A stretch of DNA of 64,000 nucleotides from Tamaricihabitans halophyticus (GTDB lineage: Bacteria; Actinomycetota; Actinomycetes; Mycobacteriales; Pseudonocardiaceae): the NCBI RefSeq assembly GCF_004340875.1, contig NZ_SLXQ01000001.1, positions 1,178,001 through 1,242,000 of the forward strand, written 5' to 3'. The stretch's first letter is position 1. Each line of letters opens with the position of its first letter. The notes below the pieces were generated by a model. The model was not told the DNA's origin and ran no database searches. It was given only the letters and a program-made list of their open reading frames with translations. Made by a program: the position numbers and the translations under genes. Of this stretch, positions 24,963-34,118 are shown piece by piece.

Positions 24963-26201
24963 TTAGTGCGCGGTTAGCTCACCAGGTGGAATCCCGACAC
25001 CGAATCTGCGTACGCTTTCCAGCAGCGAAACTCGTCGCATGTACTCCCGCGCCCGATCCGGGTCAGCCGCGATCGCGCGCATCTGCTCGTGGGTCGCCCT
25101 GCGACGCGTTTCGTCCCGTTCCTTGAGCCGCTGGGTGTTGCGCTCGGTGTCCGCCTGCACGTACTCGACGGCGACCTGGCGCCGGATCCTGGCAAAGGTA
25201 TCGAGTTCCTCGTCCAGATCACCGTCGCCCGAACGGATACGTACGATCCGGCTTGCCACATCGACCGCATCGTGGATCCCGCTGTTGAGCCCGACTCCGC
25301 CGATCGGGCTATTGATATGCGCGGCGTCACCAACCAGTGCGACGTTACCGGCTCGGAAGGTGGCCGCGACTCGCTGGTGCACATTGTACAGCTGACTGTC
25401 TACAATAGAGTACTCACGAGGGTGCGGTGCCAGCCGCTGGAACTGTTCCTGCAACGTCGTCTCGGCCATCGCGTAGCTCGCCGAATGCTCAGCTGGCACT
25501 GGCCAGACCGCCCGCCAGGATTCCACGGTGCGCAGGATGAATACCCACTGCTCGGGGTCAGCCACATAGTTCACGTGAGCCAAGCCGGGAATCCGCTCTT
25601 GCAGGTCGACGTTCGTGCTCGCGATCAGGAAGCGCTCCGGATAGGTGTAACCGTCAAAGTCGATACCCAGTGCGCCACGCACCGTGCTCGCCGCACCATC
25701 CGCGGCAATCACCTGCGTACCGCGTAGTTCGGTGTCGCCTTCGACCGTGCGCAGCAGTACGGTGACGCCAGTCGCGTCCGGTCGCACGTCGCGTACTTCC
25801 GCACCGAACTCGAGCCGAGCGAGGCCGTCCCCAGTCAGGCGCGCGTACAGCATCCGCACCAGATGCTGTTGGTTGAGCTGCAACCGATACGGGTACGGCG
25901 TTTCATCGGCTAGCAGTGTGAAGTCGAACTCGGCGATCAGGCCGGCCGCGCGATCCCGGAAGTGATAGGTCGGCACGATCAGGCCCTCGGCCCGCATCTG
26001 CGCGATCAGATCCAGCTCTTCCAGCAGTTCCAGGGTGGCGGCGTGGAACGTCGAGGCGCGCCAGTCGGTTTTCGGCACCGGCTCGGCCTCTACCAAGATC
26101 ACCGGGACACCGGCCTTGGCCAGCCAGGCCGTCGCGACCATGCCGACCGGACCGCCGCCAACCACGATCACCGGAGCGTCTCCGTTCGCACCAGCTGTCA
26201 T
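24963..26201 (-). CDS. FAD-dependent aromatic monooxygenase
   Basis: 412 residues from ATG 26201 (TTG at 26210 is possible). Rossmann GGGPVGM at the N-terminus, the DG motif region IAADGAASTVRGAL, and the FAD-ribityl motif GNVALVGDAAHINSP followed by GGVGLNSGIHDAVDVA. This is the class A flavoprotein hydroxylase family (MhpA/PobA/3-hydroxybenzoate 6-hydroxylase). First gene of the catabolic operon, so it probably makes gentisate or a related diol; the substrate is inferred from context. Confidence 0.85.
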   Translation of the reverse strand: MTAGANGDAPVIVVGGGPVGMVATAWLAKAGVPVILVEAEPVPKTDWRASTFHAATLELLEELDLIAQMRAEGLIVPTYHFRDRAAGLIAEFDFTLLADETPYPYRLQLNQQHLVRMLYARLTGDGLARLEFGAEVRDVRPDATGVTVLLRTVEGDTELRGTQVIAADGAASTVRGALGIDFDGYTYPERFLIASTNVDLQERIPGLAHVNYVADPEQWVFILRTVESWRAVWPVPAEHSASYAMAETTLQEQFQRLAPHPREYSIVDSQLYNVHQRVAATFRAGNVALVGDAAHINSPIGGVGLNSGIHDAVDVASRIVRIRSGDGDLDEELDTFARIRRQVAVEYVQADTERNTQRLKERDETRRRATHEQMRAIAADPDRAREYMRRVSLLESVRRFGVGIPPGELTAH

Positions 26202-26251
26202 AGCAATCAAGCTGCCACATATTCCACCAGCAAGAAACAGTGGTGATGATG

Positions 26252-26268
26252 TTTCCGCTATGCCGAAA
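26252..26268. promoter_or_regulatory. Imperfect dyad TTTCCGC-TAT-GCCGAAA, candidate operator
   Basis: It lies 51 bases upstream of the monooxygenase start, within the divergent gap to the serine hydrolase. Positioned to hold the regulator of the catabolic operon; the IclR link is inference. Confidence 0.35.
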
Positions 26269-26360
26269 TTTGTGTCTGTTCAAAGATGCGGACTCATGCG
26301 GGCTTCACGTGTTAACTTCGGCAACCGGGACTGCTCGCTGGACAACTTCTGGGGTGACCG

Positions 26361-27575
26361 ATGCGTAGGGTAAGTCGGCTAGGGACCGTTCTCGGCGTAT
26401 GCACCGCGCTGCTCGGTGGCGCGGTCACCGCGGGAGCGAACGCACAGCCAGGCCAGGAGCAACCCGAACTACAACAGGCGCTGGACAAGGTCGTGGCCGG
26501 CGGTGTTCCCGGCAGTTACGCCACGGTCGACGGCATGGACGAGTGGTCCGGCGCCAGTGGAGTCGGGGATCTGCGCACGGGCACACAGCCAGACGCCGAG
26601 GGCCAGTTCCGGGTAGCCAGCGTGACCAAAACGGTGGTCGCGACGACCGTCCTGCAGCTGGCCGCCGAAGGCGAGTTCGACCTGGACGACAAGATCGCCA
26701 ACTACCTGCCCGGCCTCCTGCCCTACGACGACCAGCCGATCACCATCCGGCAACTGCTCCAGCACACCAGTGGCGTGCCGCGTGACATCGTGCACTGGGA
26801 GGTACCTGCCGACCTCGACACCAAACGGTTCGAGCACTTCGAACCCGAAGAACTCGTCAAGCTGGCCACCGATGACCAGCCGCTGCTCTTTCCGCCCGGT
26901 GAAGGTTGGTCGTACTCCAACATCGGCTACACGACATTGGGCCTGCTGGTGGAAGAAGTCACCGGCCATCCACTTGCCGCCGAGCTGACCAAACGTATCT
27001 TCGCGCCACTCGGCCTGCGCGACACGTTCTTCGCTGACCAGTTCCCGTTCGTACCGCGCCCGGCGGCACGCGGTTATGAGCAGGTCTACGAGGGCAAGCC
27101 GCGAACCGACGTCACCACCTACCGCCATTCCCGGCTGTGGGCCTCCGGGAACATCGTCAGTACGGCCGATGATCTGAACACCTTCTTTGCCGCACTGCTC
27201 GGCGGAAAGCTGTTGCCGGAAGCACAGTTGACCGAGATGAAGGCGACCGTGCCGGTCAGCGATGATCCGGGCGCATTCGAGTACGGGCTCGGCCTGATGA
27301 AGCTGCCGAGTTCCTGCGAAGGTGACGGTTGGTGGGGCCACGCCGGTGACACCGCCGGGTACCACACCATGAGCATGCACACCGAGGACGCCAGCCGACA
27401 GGTCAGCACGGGCATGAACCAGGACATCAGTGCTCCGATGGAGGCTTCGCAAGCCATCCTGCAGGACGTGCTTCCCGCCGCGCTGTGCGAGAACCCGGCG
27501 CAGGCACGCGAGCAGGACGCGCCTTACTCGGTGCCCACGCTGCCGTACCTCGGCCCGAACCACTCGGTCAACTAA
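26361..27575 (+). CDS. Secreted serine hydrolase (beta-lactamase / D-Ala-D-Ala carboxypeptidase fold)
   Basis: 404 residues. Signal peptide (LGVCTALLGGAVTAGANA). Active-site SVTK (S87, K90), the YxN motif in WSYSNIGY, and a third-motif equivalent HAGDTAGYH. Class C beta-lactamase family fold, acting outside the membrane as a carboxypeptidase, esterase or D-aminopeptidase; specificity not readable. Divergent from the gentisate operon. Confidence 0.85.
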   Translation: MRRVSRLGTVLGVCTALLGGAVTAGANAQPGQEQPELQQALDKVVAGGVPGSYATVDGMDEWSGASGVGDLRTGTQPDAEGQFRVASVTKTVVATTVLQLAAEGEFDLDDKIANYLPGLLPYDDQPITIRQLLQHTSGVPRDIVHWEVPADLDTKRFEHFEPEELVKLATDDQPLLFPPGEGWSYSNIGYTTLGLLVEEVTGHPLAAELTKRIFAPLGLRDTFFADQFPFVPRPAARGYEQVYEGKPRTDVTTYRHSRLWASGNIVSTADDLNTFFAALLGGKLLPEAQLTEMKATVPVSDDPGAFEYGLGLMKLPSSCEGDGWWGHAGDTAGYHTMSMHTEDASRQVSTGMNQDISAPMEASQAILQDVLPAALCENPAQAREQDAPYSVPTLPYLGPNHSVN

Positions 27576-27643
27576 CCGACCTACGGAAGGATCACGGCTC
27601 ATCCTGTGGGGTGAGTCGAACTAGCCGCCAGTGCGATGTGCGC

Positions 27644-27659
27644 TTAACTGTGTAGTTAA
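27644..27659. promoter_or_regulatory. Palindrome TTAACT-N4-AGTTAA
   Basis: A perfect 6-bp dyad 45 bases before the peptidase start, AT-rich within a GC-rich region: likely the operator or promoter of that gene. Confidence 0.4.
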
Positions 27660-27667
27660 TAAACTGC

Positions 27668-27697
27668 CTCCCAGTCATTTCGACACTTGACTGGGAG
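27668..27697 (+). promoter_or_regulatory. Leader hairpin covering the ribosome binding site
   Basis: CTCCCAGTCA (27668-27677) pairs perfectly with TGACTGGGAG (27688-27697), with a 10-base loop. The right arm contains GGGAG, the ribosome binding site for the ATG at 27704, so the folded RNA would block translation. Could be a translational switch (temperature, ligand or antisense controlled). Confidence 0.45.
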
Positions 27698-27703
27698 ACC
27701 TCA

Positions 27704-29221
27704 ATGGCAGGCAGGTTGGCCAAAGCGGCCACCATAGCTGCGGCACTGACGTGCTCGCTCGCCCTCACGGCGTGCGATGCCTTCGCCGCATGGGAAGAAA
27801 ACGCGGACCAGGACGGTCAGCGGTGGACAGCTCCGGCTGACGTTGCGCCGCCGGAGCTGTCCTGGACGGACTGCCAGGACGGCGTGCAGTGCACCACGAT
27901 GACGGTGCCGGTGGACTGGCAGGAGCCGGACGGCCCGGACACGAAGGTGAATGTGGTTCGCCTACCAGCCAGCGCCCCGGAGCGGCGGGCGGGATCCGTG
28001 GTACTGCACTTTGGCGCGGGCCACGGTACGTCGAATGTGCTCGGTCAGCTGCCAGCGTCGATCGAATCGCTCACCAAGCGGTTCGATGTGGTTGTCTTCG
28101 ACACCAGGGGGCTCGGGAAGGAGGACAACGGCACGCTGATCGAGTGCGCCGAACCGCCAGCCTCCGTATACGGGCTGGTTCCGGAACTCTCCGAGCAGAG
28201 CTGGCAGGACCAGATCGACCAGAACACGGCCTACAACGACAGTTGCCGGAAAGCCGCCGGCGAGGCCTTCGACGGGCTGACCTCCTGGCAGGTCGCGCAC
28301 GACCTGGAGGCGCTGCGCGCCGGTCTCGGCGAGGAGAAGTTGCGGTATATCGGCAATTCCTACGGAACCGTGTTCGGTCAGGCTTACGCCGAGCTGTTTC
28401 CGGAGCAAATAGGACAGATGTATCTGGACGGGGTTGCCGACCATACCCAGCCGGATCTGGAGAAATGGCTGGGCAACTACGCGCGGACGCACGAGAACCA
28501 GCTGGCCAGGTTCGACGAATGGTGCGCCGAGAGCGAGAACTGCACACTGCGCGGCGACGAGATCGGCGAAGTGTGGCAGGAGCTGATGGCCGAAGCAGAA
28601 CAGTCGCCGCTACCCGCACCCGGTGCGGGCGAAGGAAAAACGGTATCGCTCGGCCAGCTCTATGTTGGCGCACTGCGCGGGATGTCGTTGCCGCCCACAT
28701 GGCCGCTACTGGCGCAGGCATTGGAGCAGGCACGATCCGGGGACGCGGGCGCGTTTCTGACTGATCCGCTTGCCGAGCCATCGCCGGAGCAGGTGAACGG
28801 GATTCAGCAATCGCTGCAGTGCCGCGAGTTCGTGCCCAACCAGCCAAGCTACGGCGAGTTCGAACAAATGGAGGAGCGGCTACGCGAGATCGCCCCACGG
28901 TTCGGCTGGCTGTCCGCGCGGATGGAAGTTGGTCGGTGCCTAGGGATCCCGGACGACCCGGCGTACCCGCCACACCCGCTGCAGGCCGAGGACGCACCGC
29001 CGGTGTTGGTTGGGATCGGGGAGACGGATAACAACACACCGAATCTGGGCGGGCAGCACGTGGCCGAGCAGCTGCCTGGCGCACGCGAACTCTGGCACGG
29101 CGACGGGCATGCGGCATACCTGCACGGCAACAGCTGCCTAGGCGAGCGGGTGGAAACCTACCTGCTGGATGGCACACTGCCGCCGGCCGGCACGACCTGC
29201 GAAGCCGAACTGCTTCCCTAG
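27704..29221 (+). CDS. Secreted tripeptidyl-aminopeptidase-like alpha/beta hydrolase (lipoprotein)
   Basis: 505 residues. Signal peptide with a lipobox (LALTAC). Alpha/beta hydrolase: nucleophile elbow GNSYGT (S219), VVVFDTRGLGKEDNG with the usual DxRG, and a C-terminal TAP-like domain carrying the Asp (GIGETDNNTPN) and His (HGDGHAAYLHGNSC). Many cysteines suggest disulphides outside the cell. Its family removes N-terminal tripeptides or hydrolyses amides/esters (SlpD/E, Tap of Streptomyces). The oxyanion loop reads GAGHGTSN instead of the common GGPGGSG, a variant worth noting. Confidence 0.87.
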   Translation: MAGRLAKAATIAAALTCSLALTACDAFAAWEENADQDGQRWTAPADVAPPELSWTDCQDGVQCTTMTVPVDWQEPDGPDTKVNVVRLPASAPERRAGSVVLHFGAGHGTSNVLGQLPASIESLTKRFDVVVFDTRGLGKEDNGTLIECAEPPASVYGLVPELSEQSWQDQIDQNTAYNDSCRKAAGEAFDGLTSWQVAHDLEALRAGLGEEKLRYIGNSYGTVFGQAYAELFPEQIGQMYLDGVADHTQPDLEKWLGNYARTHENQLARFDEWCAESENCTLRGDEIGEVWQELMAEAEQSPLPAPGAGEGKTVSLGQLYVGALRGMSLPPTWPLLAQALEQARSGDAGAFLTDPLAEPSPEQVNGIQQSLQCREFVPNQPSYGEFEQMEERLREIAPRFGWLSARMEVGRCLGIPDDPAYPPHPLQAEDAPPVLVGIGETDNNTPNLGGQHVAEQLPGARELWHGDGHAAYLHGNSCLGERVETYLLDGTLPPAGTTCEAELLP

Positions 29222-29233
29222 GAGCACACATAG

Positions 29234-29270
29234 AACGGCGCGAACCGGCAAGCAACCGGTTCGCGCCGTT
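29234..29270. terminator. Bidirectional hairpin terminator
   Basis: Perfect 15-bp arms AACGGCGCGAACCGG (29234-29248) and its complement (29256-29270), 7-base loop, between convergent genes. Confidence 0.8.
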
Positions 29271-29312
29271 TCCATCCGTATTCAGTTGGTCTATTCAGTT
29301 GGCCCCGCTAGC

Positions 29313-31304
29313 TCAGTCCAGCTGCTTACGCCGCTTCGTCAGGTATAGCGCCGCACCGCCGGCACCCAGTAGCGCGAGGCCGCCGCCGATAAAGCCGGCC
29401 GCGCCGAAACCGGTCTGTGCCAGTCCGGTCTCCTCCACGCCGCCTTGCGCGCAGACCACGCCGGCGTCCAGTGTCAGGTCCTTCGCGTTGTCCGCGTTCA
29501 GCTCGACGTCACCCGTCACCTGTGTGTACGGATCGGCGTCCGAGTCGTTCTCCCTGTTGTTGGTGGCAAGCGCCGTGGTGAACCCGCTGGGAGCACATTC
29601 CGTCTCGGCGTTGTCCAGGGTGAAGCCGACCCGGTAACAACCGGCGGCCAGCTCGTCGAACAGGTAGTAGCCGTCGCCATTCTGGCCGGCGGCGGTGGTC
29701 GTCTCGGCGAGCTTGTTGTCCGAGCAGTCGTAGAGCACCGCGGTGACGCCATTGATGCCCGGCTCGTCGGCGTCCTGCGTGCCGTCCCCGTTGCGGTCCA
29801 GCCAGACATAGTCACCGACCGCGTGATTGCTTCCGCCGTCGTCAGGCGCGGAAACGTAACCCGCGTCCACGGCGAGATCCTCCGGGTTGTCCGGGCCAAG
29901 CTGGACCTCCTCGGACAGTCCGCTGTCCACATTGGCGTCTGAGTCGGCGGCAACGTCGTCGCCGGCCGCCATCTCGGTCAACCCTTCGGTCGGGAACTCG
30001 ACCTGATAGCAACCTTCGCCAAGCTCGTCGAAGAGGTAGTAGCCGTTACCATCCGAATTGGCCGGCTCCTGCCCTTCGGGTGCCTGACCAGTCACCGTGG
30101 TCGCCAGCTCCTGACCGTCGCAGTCGCGCAGCGTCACGGCAACGTCGTTGCGGCCTGCCTCGCCCTGGTCCTGGATGCCGTTCGAGTTCGCATCCGTCCA
30201 CACGTAGTCACCGATCAGGTAGTCGCCTTCCGGCGCGGTTCCGGTGAACTGCGCGGTCGACTGACCGGAAACCGGTTCGGCCGCGGTCTCGGTGAAGTCC
30301 GCGAAGATCTGGCAGTTCTCGCCAGCCGAGTTCCACTGAATGGTGTCCCGCATAGGCGGGTTCCCGCTCGCGGTAACCGAGACCTCGCCTTCGGAGTCCC
30401 TTGTGGTGCACAGTTGCGCGGTCCCCTCACTGCTTGCTTCCGCGCCGGCGACGGTGAGCTTGTTTCCGTCCAGTGTGGAACCACTGTCGTCGCTAGGGCA
30501 GACCTCCAATGAGTCCTCGTCCGCGCCTTCGAGGCCAATGGTCAGCGGTGTGGCGATGTTCGTGGTGATCTCGAACGCGGCCTGCTCCCCTGCGCTGACC
30601 GTACCGTCTGGCCCCTGCACATCGACCGTGTACTCGTCCGCGCCGAGATACGGGTCCACGTCCTTCGCGAAGTCCGGGCATGTTCGCTGATCGCCGGACA
30701 GCTGGATCTCCCCATTTTCCAGGTATTCCACCACGCCGTTGGTCGGTTCCTCGCCCTCGACGAAGCCCTTCTCCTGGCCATCGGCGGCACACCAGACGTC
30801 CAGGTTGATCCCGGCGCGTCCTTCCGGCGTGCTGTCGTCCCCGTTCAGGATCACGAACGCGACCCGCTGCTCACCCTGCTCGTCGAGCTTGGGGTTGGTC
30901 TGCACGCCATCGAAGGTCTTCTGACCGCACTCGTTCACGCCCCAGTCGGTGCAGTACATCCACTCCGCGACCGGTTCCCCGTCATCGCCCTGCTGCACTC
31001 CGCAGAGCGGGACATGGCCCCAGTTTTCCGCATCCGGTCCATTGAATGGATTCACCTTGCCGGTATTGGTCGTGAGCATCACGGTCTTGCCAGCTTCGTA
31101 ATCGGCCACGTAGTCGTACGCGCCCTCTTCCCCTGGAATCGTCTGCTCGTCACCGACGCAGTCGGTGACGGTAAGCGCTTCGGCAGCATCCGCCTCGGGC
31201 GCTGCCTGCGTTGCTCCAACCCCGACAACGGTCAACATCGCCATGGCGAACACCGCCACCAGCGACGCGACCGCCCGGGTGAACGGGCGATTTCTGGACG
31301 TCAA
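29313..31304 (-). CDS. Wall-anchored surface protein with two SdrD-B repeats and an LAQTG sorting signal
   Basis: 663 residues. Signal peptide at 1-41; a Cys-rich N-terminal region (~45-150) with WMYCTDWGVNECG, reminiscent of the TQXA/thioester adhesin domains; an Ig-like middle; two SdrD B-type domains (IGDYVWTDANSNGIQDQGEAG-type, one from ~365, one from ~500, VGDYVWLDRNGDGTQD) that bind Ca2+ through Asp/Asn loops; then LAQTG, a hydrophobic helix and KRRKQ. LAxTG is the motif of class E sortases. The start is TTG with AAGGTG 6 bases upstream. Probably an adhesin or aerial surface protein. No sortase gene is nearby. Confidence 0.82.
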   Translation of the reverse strand: MTSRNRPFTRAVASLVAVFAMAMLTVVGVGATQAAPEADAAEALTVTDCVGDEQTIPGEEGAYDYVADYEAGKTVMLTTNTGKVNPFNGPDAENWGHVPLCGVQQGDDGEPVAEWMYCTDWGVNECGQKTFDGVQTNPKLDEQGEQRVAFVILNGDDSTPEGRAGINLDVWCAADGQEKGFVEGEEPTNGVVEYLENGEIQLSGDQRTCPDFAKDVDPYLGADEYTVDVQGPDGTVSAGEQAAFEITTNIATPLTIGLEGADEDSLEVCPSDDSGSTLDGNKLTVAGAEASSEGTAQLCTTRDSEGEVSVTASGNPPMRDTIQWNSAGENCQIFADFTETAAEPVSGQSTAQFTGTAPEGDYLIGDYVWTDANSNGIQDQGEAGRNDVAVTLRDCDGQELATTVTGQAPEGQEPANSDGNGYYLFDELGEGCYQVEFPTEGLTEMAAGDDVAADSDANVDSGLSEEVQLGPDNPEDLAVDAGYVSAPDDGGSNHAVGDYVWLDRNGDGTQDADEPGINGVTAVLYDCSDNKLAETTTAAGQNGDGYYLFDELAAGCYRVGFTLDNAETECAPSGFTTALATNNRENDSDADPYTQVTGDVELNADNAKDLTLDAGVVCAQGGVEETGLAQTGFGAAGFIGGGLALLGAGGAALYLTKRRKQLD

Positions 31305-31818
31305 AACTGCACCTTATTTCGTATCCAGGCGGCCGCGAACCGAACAGCCAGAACACTGTCAAGGACGCAAGCCACACATACTTTCGGCAGCCCACGCTTA
31401 GTGCGTTCGGACCAACCGGGTACTCCGGGAGGCGTTATATCACGCAAAACCCGCCGAACTAGCCAATCCGCTATTCGCGCGCAAACCGAACAAGGAATCG
31501 ACTATCACGAAAATGTTGATTTCTTTCGTATCCTTCCCCCGAACCGGGGATAGCACGACGAGAAACGACTACACCCAATCGAGTGCACGACTGTTCTCCC
31601 CACTGTGGGGGAGTGCCCGGCGGCAACTACGGCGGGCACGCTCCGCGCGGCGCGTTGACGGGCGAGTTCCCTGGCCAAAGCCACTCCGCGTATGCCTCGG
31701 CGCCAATCGAGGAGCGGTCGCTTACCCCGGCGAGTGAACGTCGCTAGCCATCGTTTCCATTTTTCGGAAACGATCAGAAAAATTGTCTTACCAGCTAACT
31801 CGATCGAGCCTTTAGAGA
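31305..31818. other. Gene-free stretch before the surface protein
   Basis: No convincing gene is seen in this ~510-base stretch. It is more AT-rich than its surroundings near 31430-31560, and holds a hairpin GAGTGCCCG...CGGGCACGCTC (around 31611-31645) and a 9-bp dyad at 31750-31774. The promoter of the surface-protein gene must lie in the first part. Confidence 0.5.
31750..31774. terminator. Hairpin ATCGTTTCC / GGAAACGAT
   Basis: A 9-bp perfect stem with a 7-base loop, downstream of the sugar operon on the minus strand. Probably a terminator, but without a T-run directly after it; an operator is the alternative. Confidence 0.45.
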
Positions 31819-31845
31819 ACCGCGATCTTTAGGGATCTTGCGGTT
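31819..31845 (+). repeat. Dispersed 3'-end repeat, copy 3
   Basis: ACCGCGATCTTTAGGG followed by ATCTTGCGGTT. It overlaps the end of the kinase gene: on the minus strand it encodes the last five residues (QPQDP) and the TAA stop. Confidence 0.75.
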
Positions 31846-32467
31846 GCCAGGCAAGGTCGCGCAGTACCAGATCAGCATGGCGAGCGGTGACCGCGATTCG
31901 CTCCGCGTTCGCTTGATCCGAGCCGTAGGCCCGCTCTTCCGCCTGTGCGCGGGTCCGGCCGTACCGTTCGTGCCGCGCGATCAACCAGTCCATTCTGGTC
32001 TGCTCGTCCGGCTCGAGAAACCAGGTTTCGTCCAGCAGCCCGCGTACCTCGTGCCACGGTTCGTCGTCGAGTAGCAGGTAATTGCCTTCGGTGAGCACCA
32101 GCGGCACCTCGGGTGACACCGGAACGGCGCAGGCGACCGGTTCCTCGATCTCCCGGCGAAACTCCGGGGCATAGACGGTTTCGCCTGCGATCGGCTCGCG
32201 TAGCCGGCGCAGCAGCGCGAGGTAGCCATGCGCGTCGAAGGTGTCCGGTGCACCCTTGCGAGCAGCCCTGCCCAGCCGCTCCAGCTCGCGCTGTGCCAGG
32301 TGAAACCCGTCCATGCCAACGCAAATGGCCTTGTCGCCGAGCGCTTCGGTCAACCGGGTCGCCACGGTGGATTTCCCGGAAGCCGGCGCGCCGCAGATCC
32401 CGAGCAGCCGGCGCCTGCCCTGCGCGGCAAGCGTTTCCGCGCGGGCAAGGAGCTCATCGAAGTTCAT
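31829..32467 (-). CDS. P-loop kinase of the uridine/pantothenate kinase family (FrcK-like)
   Basis: 212 residues. P-loop GICGAPASGKST, then GMDGFHLAQRELERLG (substrate side) and VVLTEGNYLLLD-type Walker B (VLTEGNYLLLDD). The same family as FrcK, the kinase in rhizobial fructose importer operons (from memory). It overlaps the PfkB-type kinase gene by 4 bases and ends the sugar operon. The last five residues are encoded by a dispersed repeat, so the native C-terminus may have been replaced. Substrate unknown. Confidence 0.82.
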   Translation of the reverse strand: MNFDELLARAETLAAQGRRRLLGICGAPASGKSTVATRLTEALGDKAICVGMDGFHLAQRELERLGRAARKGAPDTFDAHGYLALLRRLREPIAGETVYAPEFRREIEEPVACAVPVSPEVPLVLTEGNYLLLDDEPWHEVRGLLDETWFLEPDEQTRMDWLIARHERYGRTRAQAEERAYGSDQANAERIAVTARHADLVLRDLAWQPQDP

Positions 32468-33296
32468 TCCCGCACCTCGGTGAACCAGGACCTCGCTCCG
32501 CTGTGCCCAACCCGGATCGACGCGACCCGATTCGCCTCAACCAGCACCGCGGGCAACTCGCCAGCACCTGGCACCCGGCCGAGTTTGGCGATCGCGAAGG
32601 CGAGCGCGCCGTGCCATACATCGCCAGCACCCAGGGTGTCGCGCACCGGCACCACCGGTACCGGCACCTCGCCTTTGCGGCCGCCGGCCCACCACCGGAC
32701 CGGTCGCGCACCGCTGGTGCGCAGTACGACCGGCACACCGTCCGTTTCGCCCGCGAAACTCGCCGAACAGGCGCAGACATCCACGAGGGGCAGCAGCTCC
32801 TCGAACACCGGCCGCCAGCTACCCGCATCCACGATCACCGGGATGCCCCGCGCGCGGGCCGCGCCCGCCACCGCGAGCGCCAGTTCCGGATGATGCCCAT
32901 CGACAAGTACCGCCCTCGCCTCGCCCAACTCCGGCGCTGGCTCGTCGAGGTCGATACCCGCTGCGTTATGCGAGATCACCACCCGCTCGCCGTCCGATTC
33001 GCGCACCGCGACCGCACTGACCGGCGGCGGATCCACCCGCTCTGGCGTGAAATCGACCAACTCGACGCCGTGTGCGGTCAGGTCATCGCGAGCAAGGATG
33101 GCGAGCGGATGCGTGCCGAGCGCGGTCAGCAGCCGGGCCTCGCCGCCGAGCGCCGCGACCGTCACCGCGGCATTGCTCGCCGGGCCGCCCGCGGCCATTT
33201 CCACCGCACTGGACTGGGATTTCTCCCCAGCATCGGGTAACTCGGGCACTCGCTGGATCAGGTCCACAGTGCACAACCCGGCAAGTAGTACCGCCG

Positions 33297-33300
<4 letters not shown>
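32464..33300 (-). CDS. PfkB-family carbohydrate kinase
   Basis: 278 residues. GGPASNAAVTVAALGGEARL near the N-terminus and the catalytic GAGDVWHGALAFAIA (DTLGAGD, Asp as base) near the C-terminus. Phosphorylates a sugar, probably the one brought in by the adjacent ABC importer (ribokinase/fructokinase group). Overlaps both neighbours by 4 bases, so it is translated together with them. Confidence 0.88.

Positions 33301-34114
<814 letters not shown>

Positions 34115-34118
<4 letters not shown>

Noticed and set aside
31513-31737. 74-codon open frame in the gene-free gap
   Set aside because: No ribosome binding site, Arg-rich composition, overlaps a hairpin.
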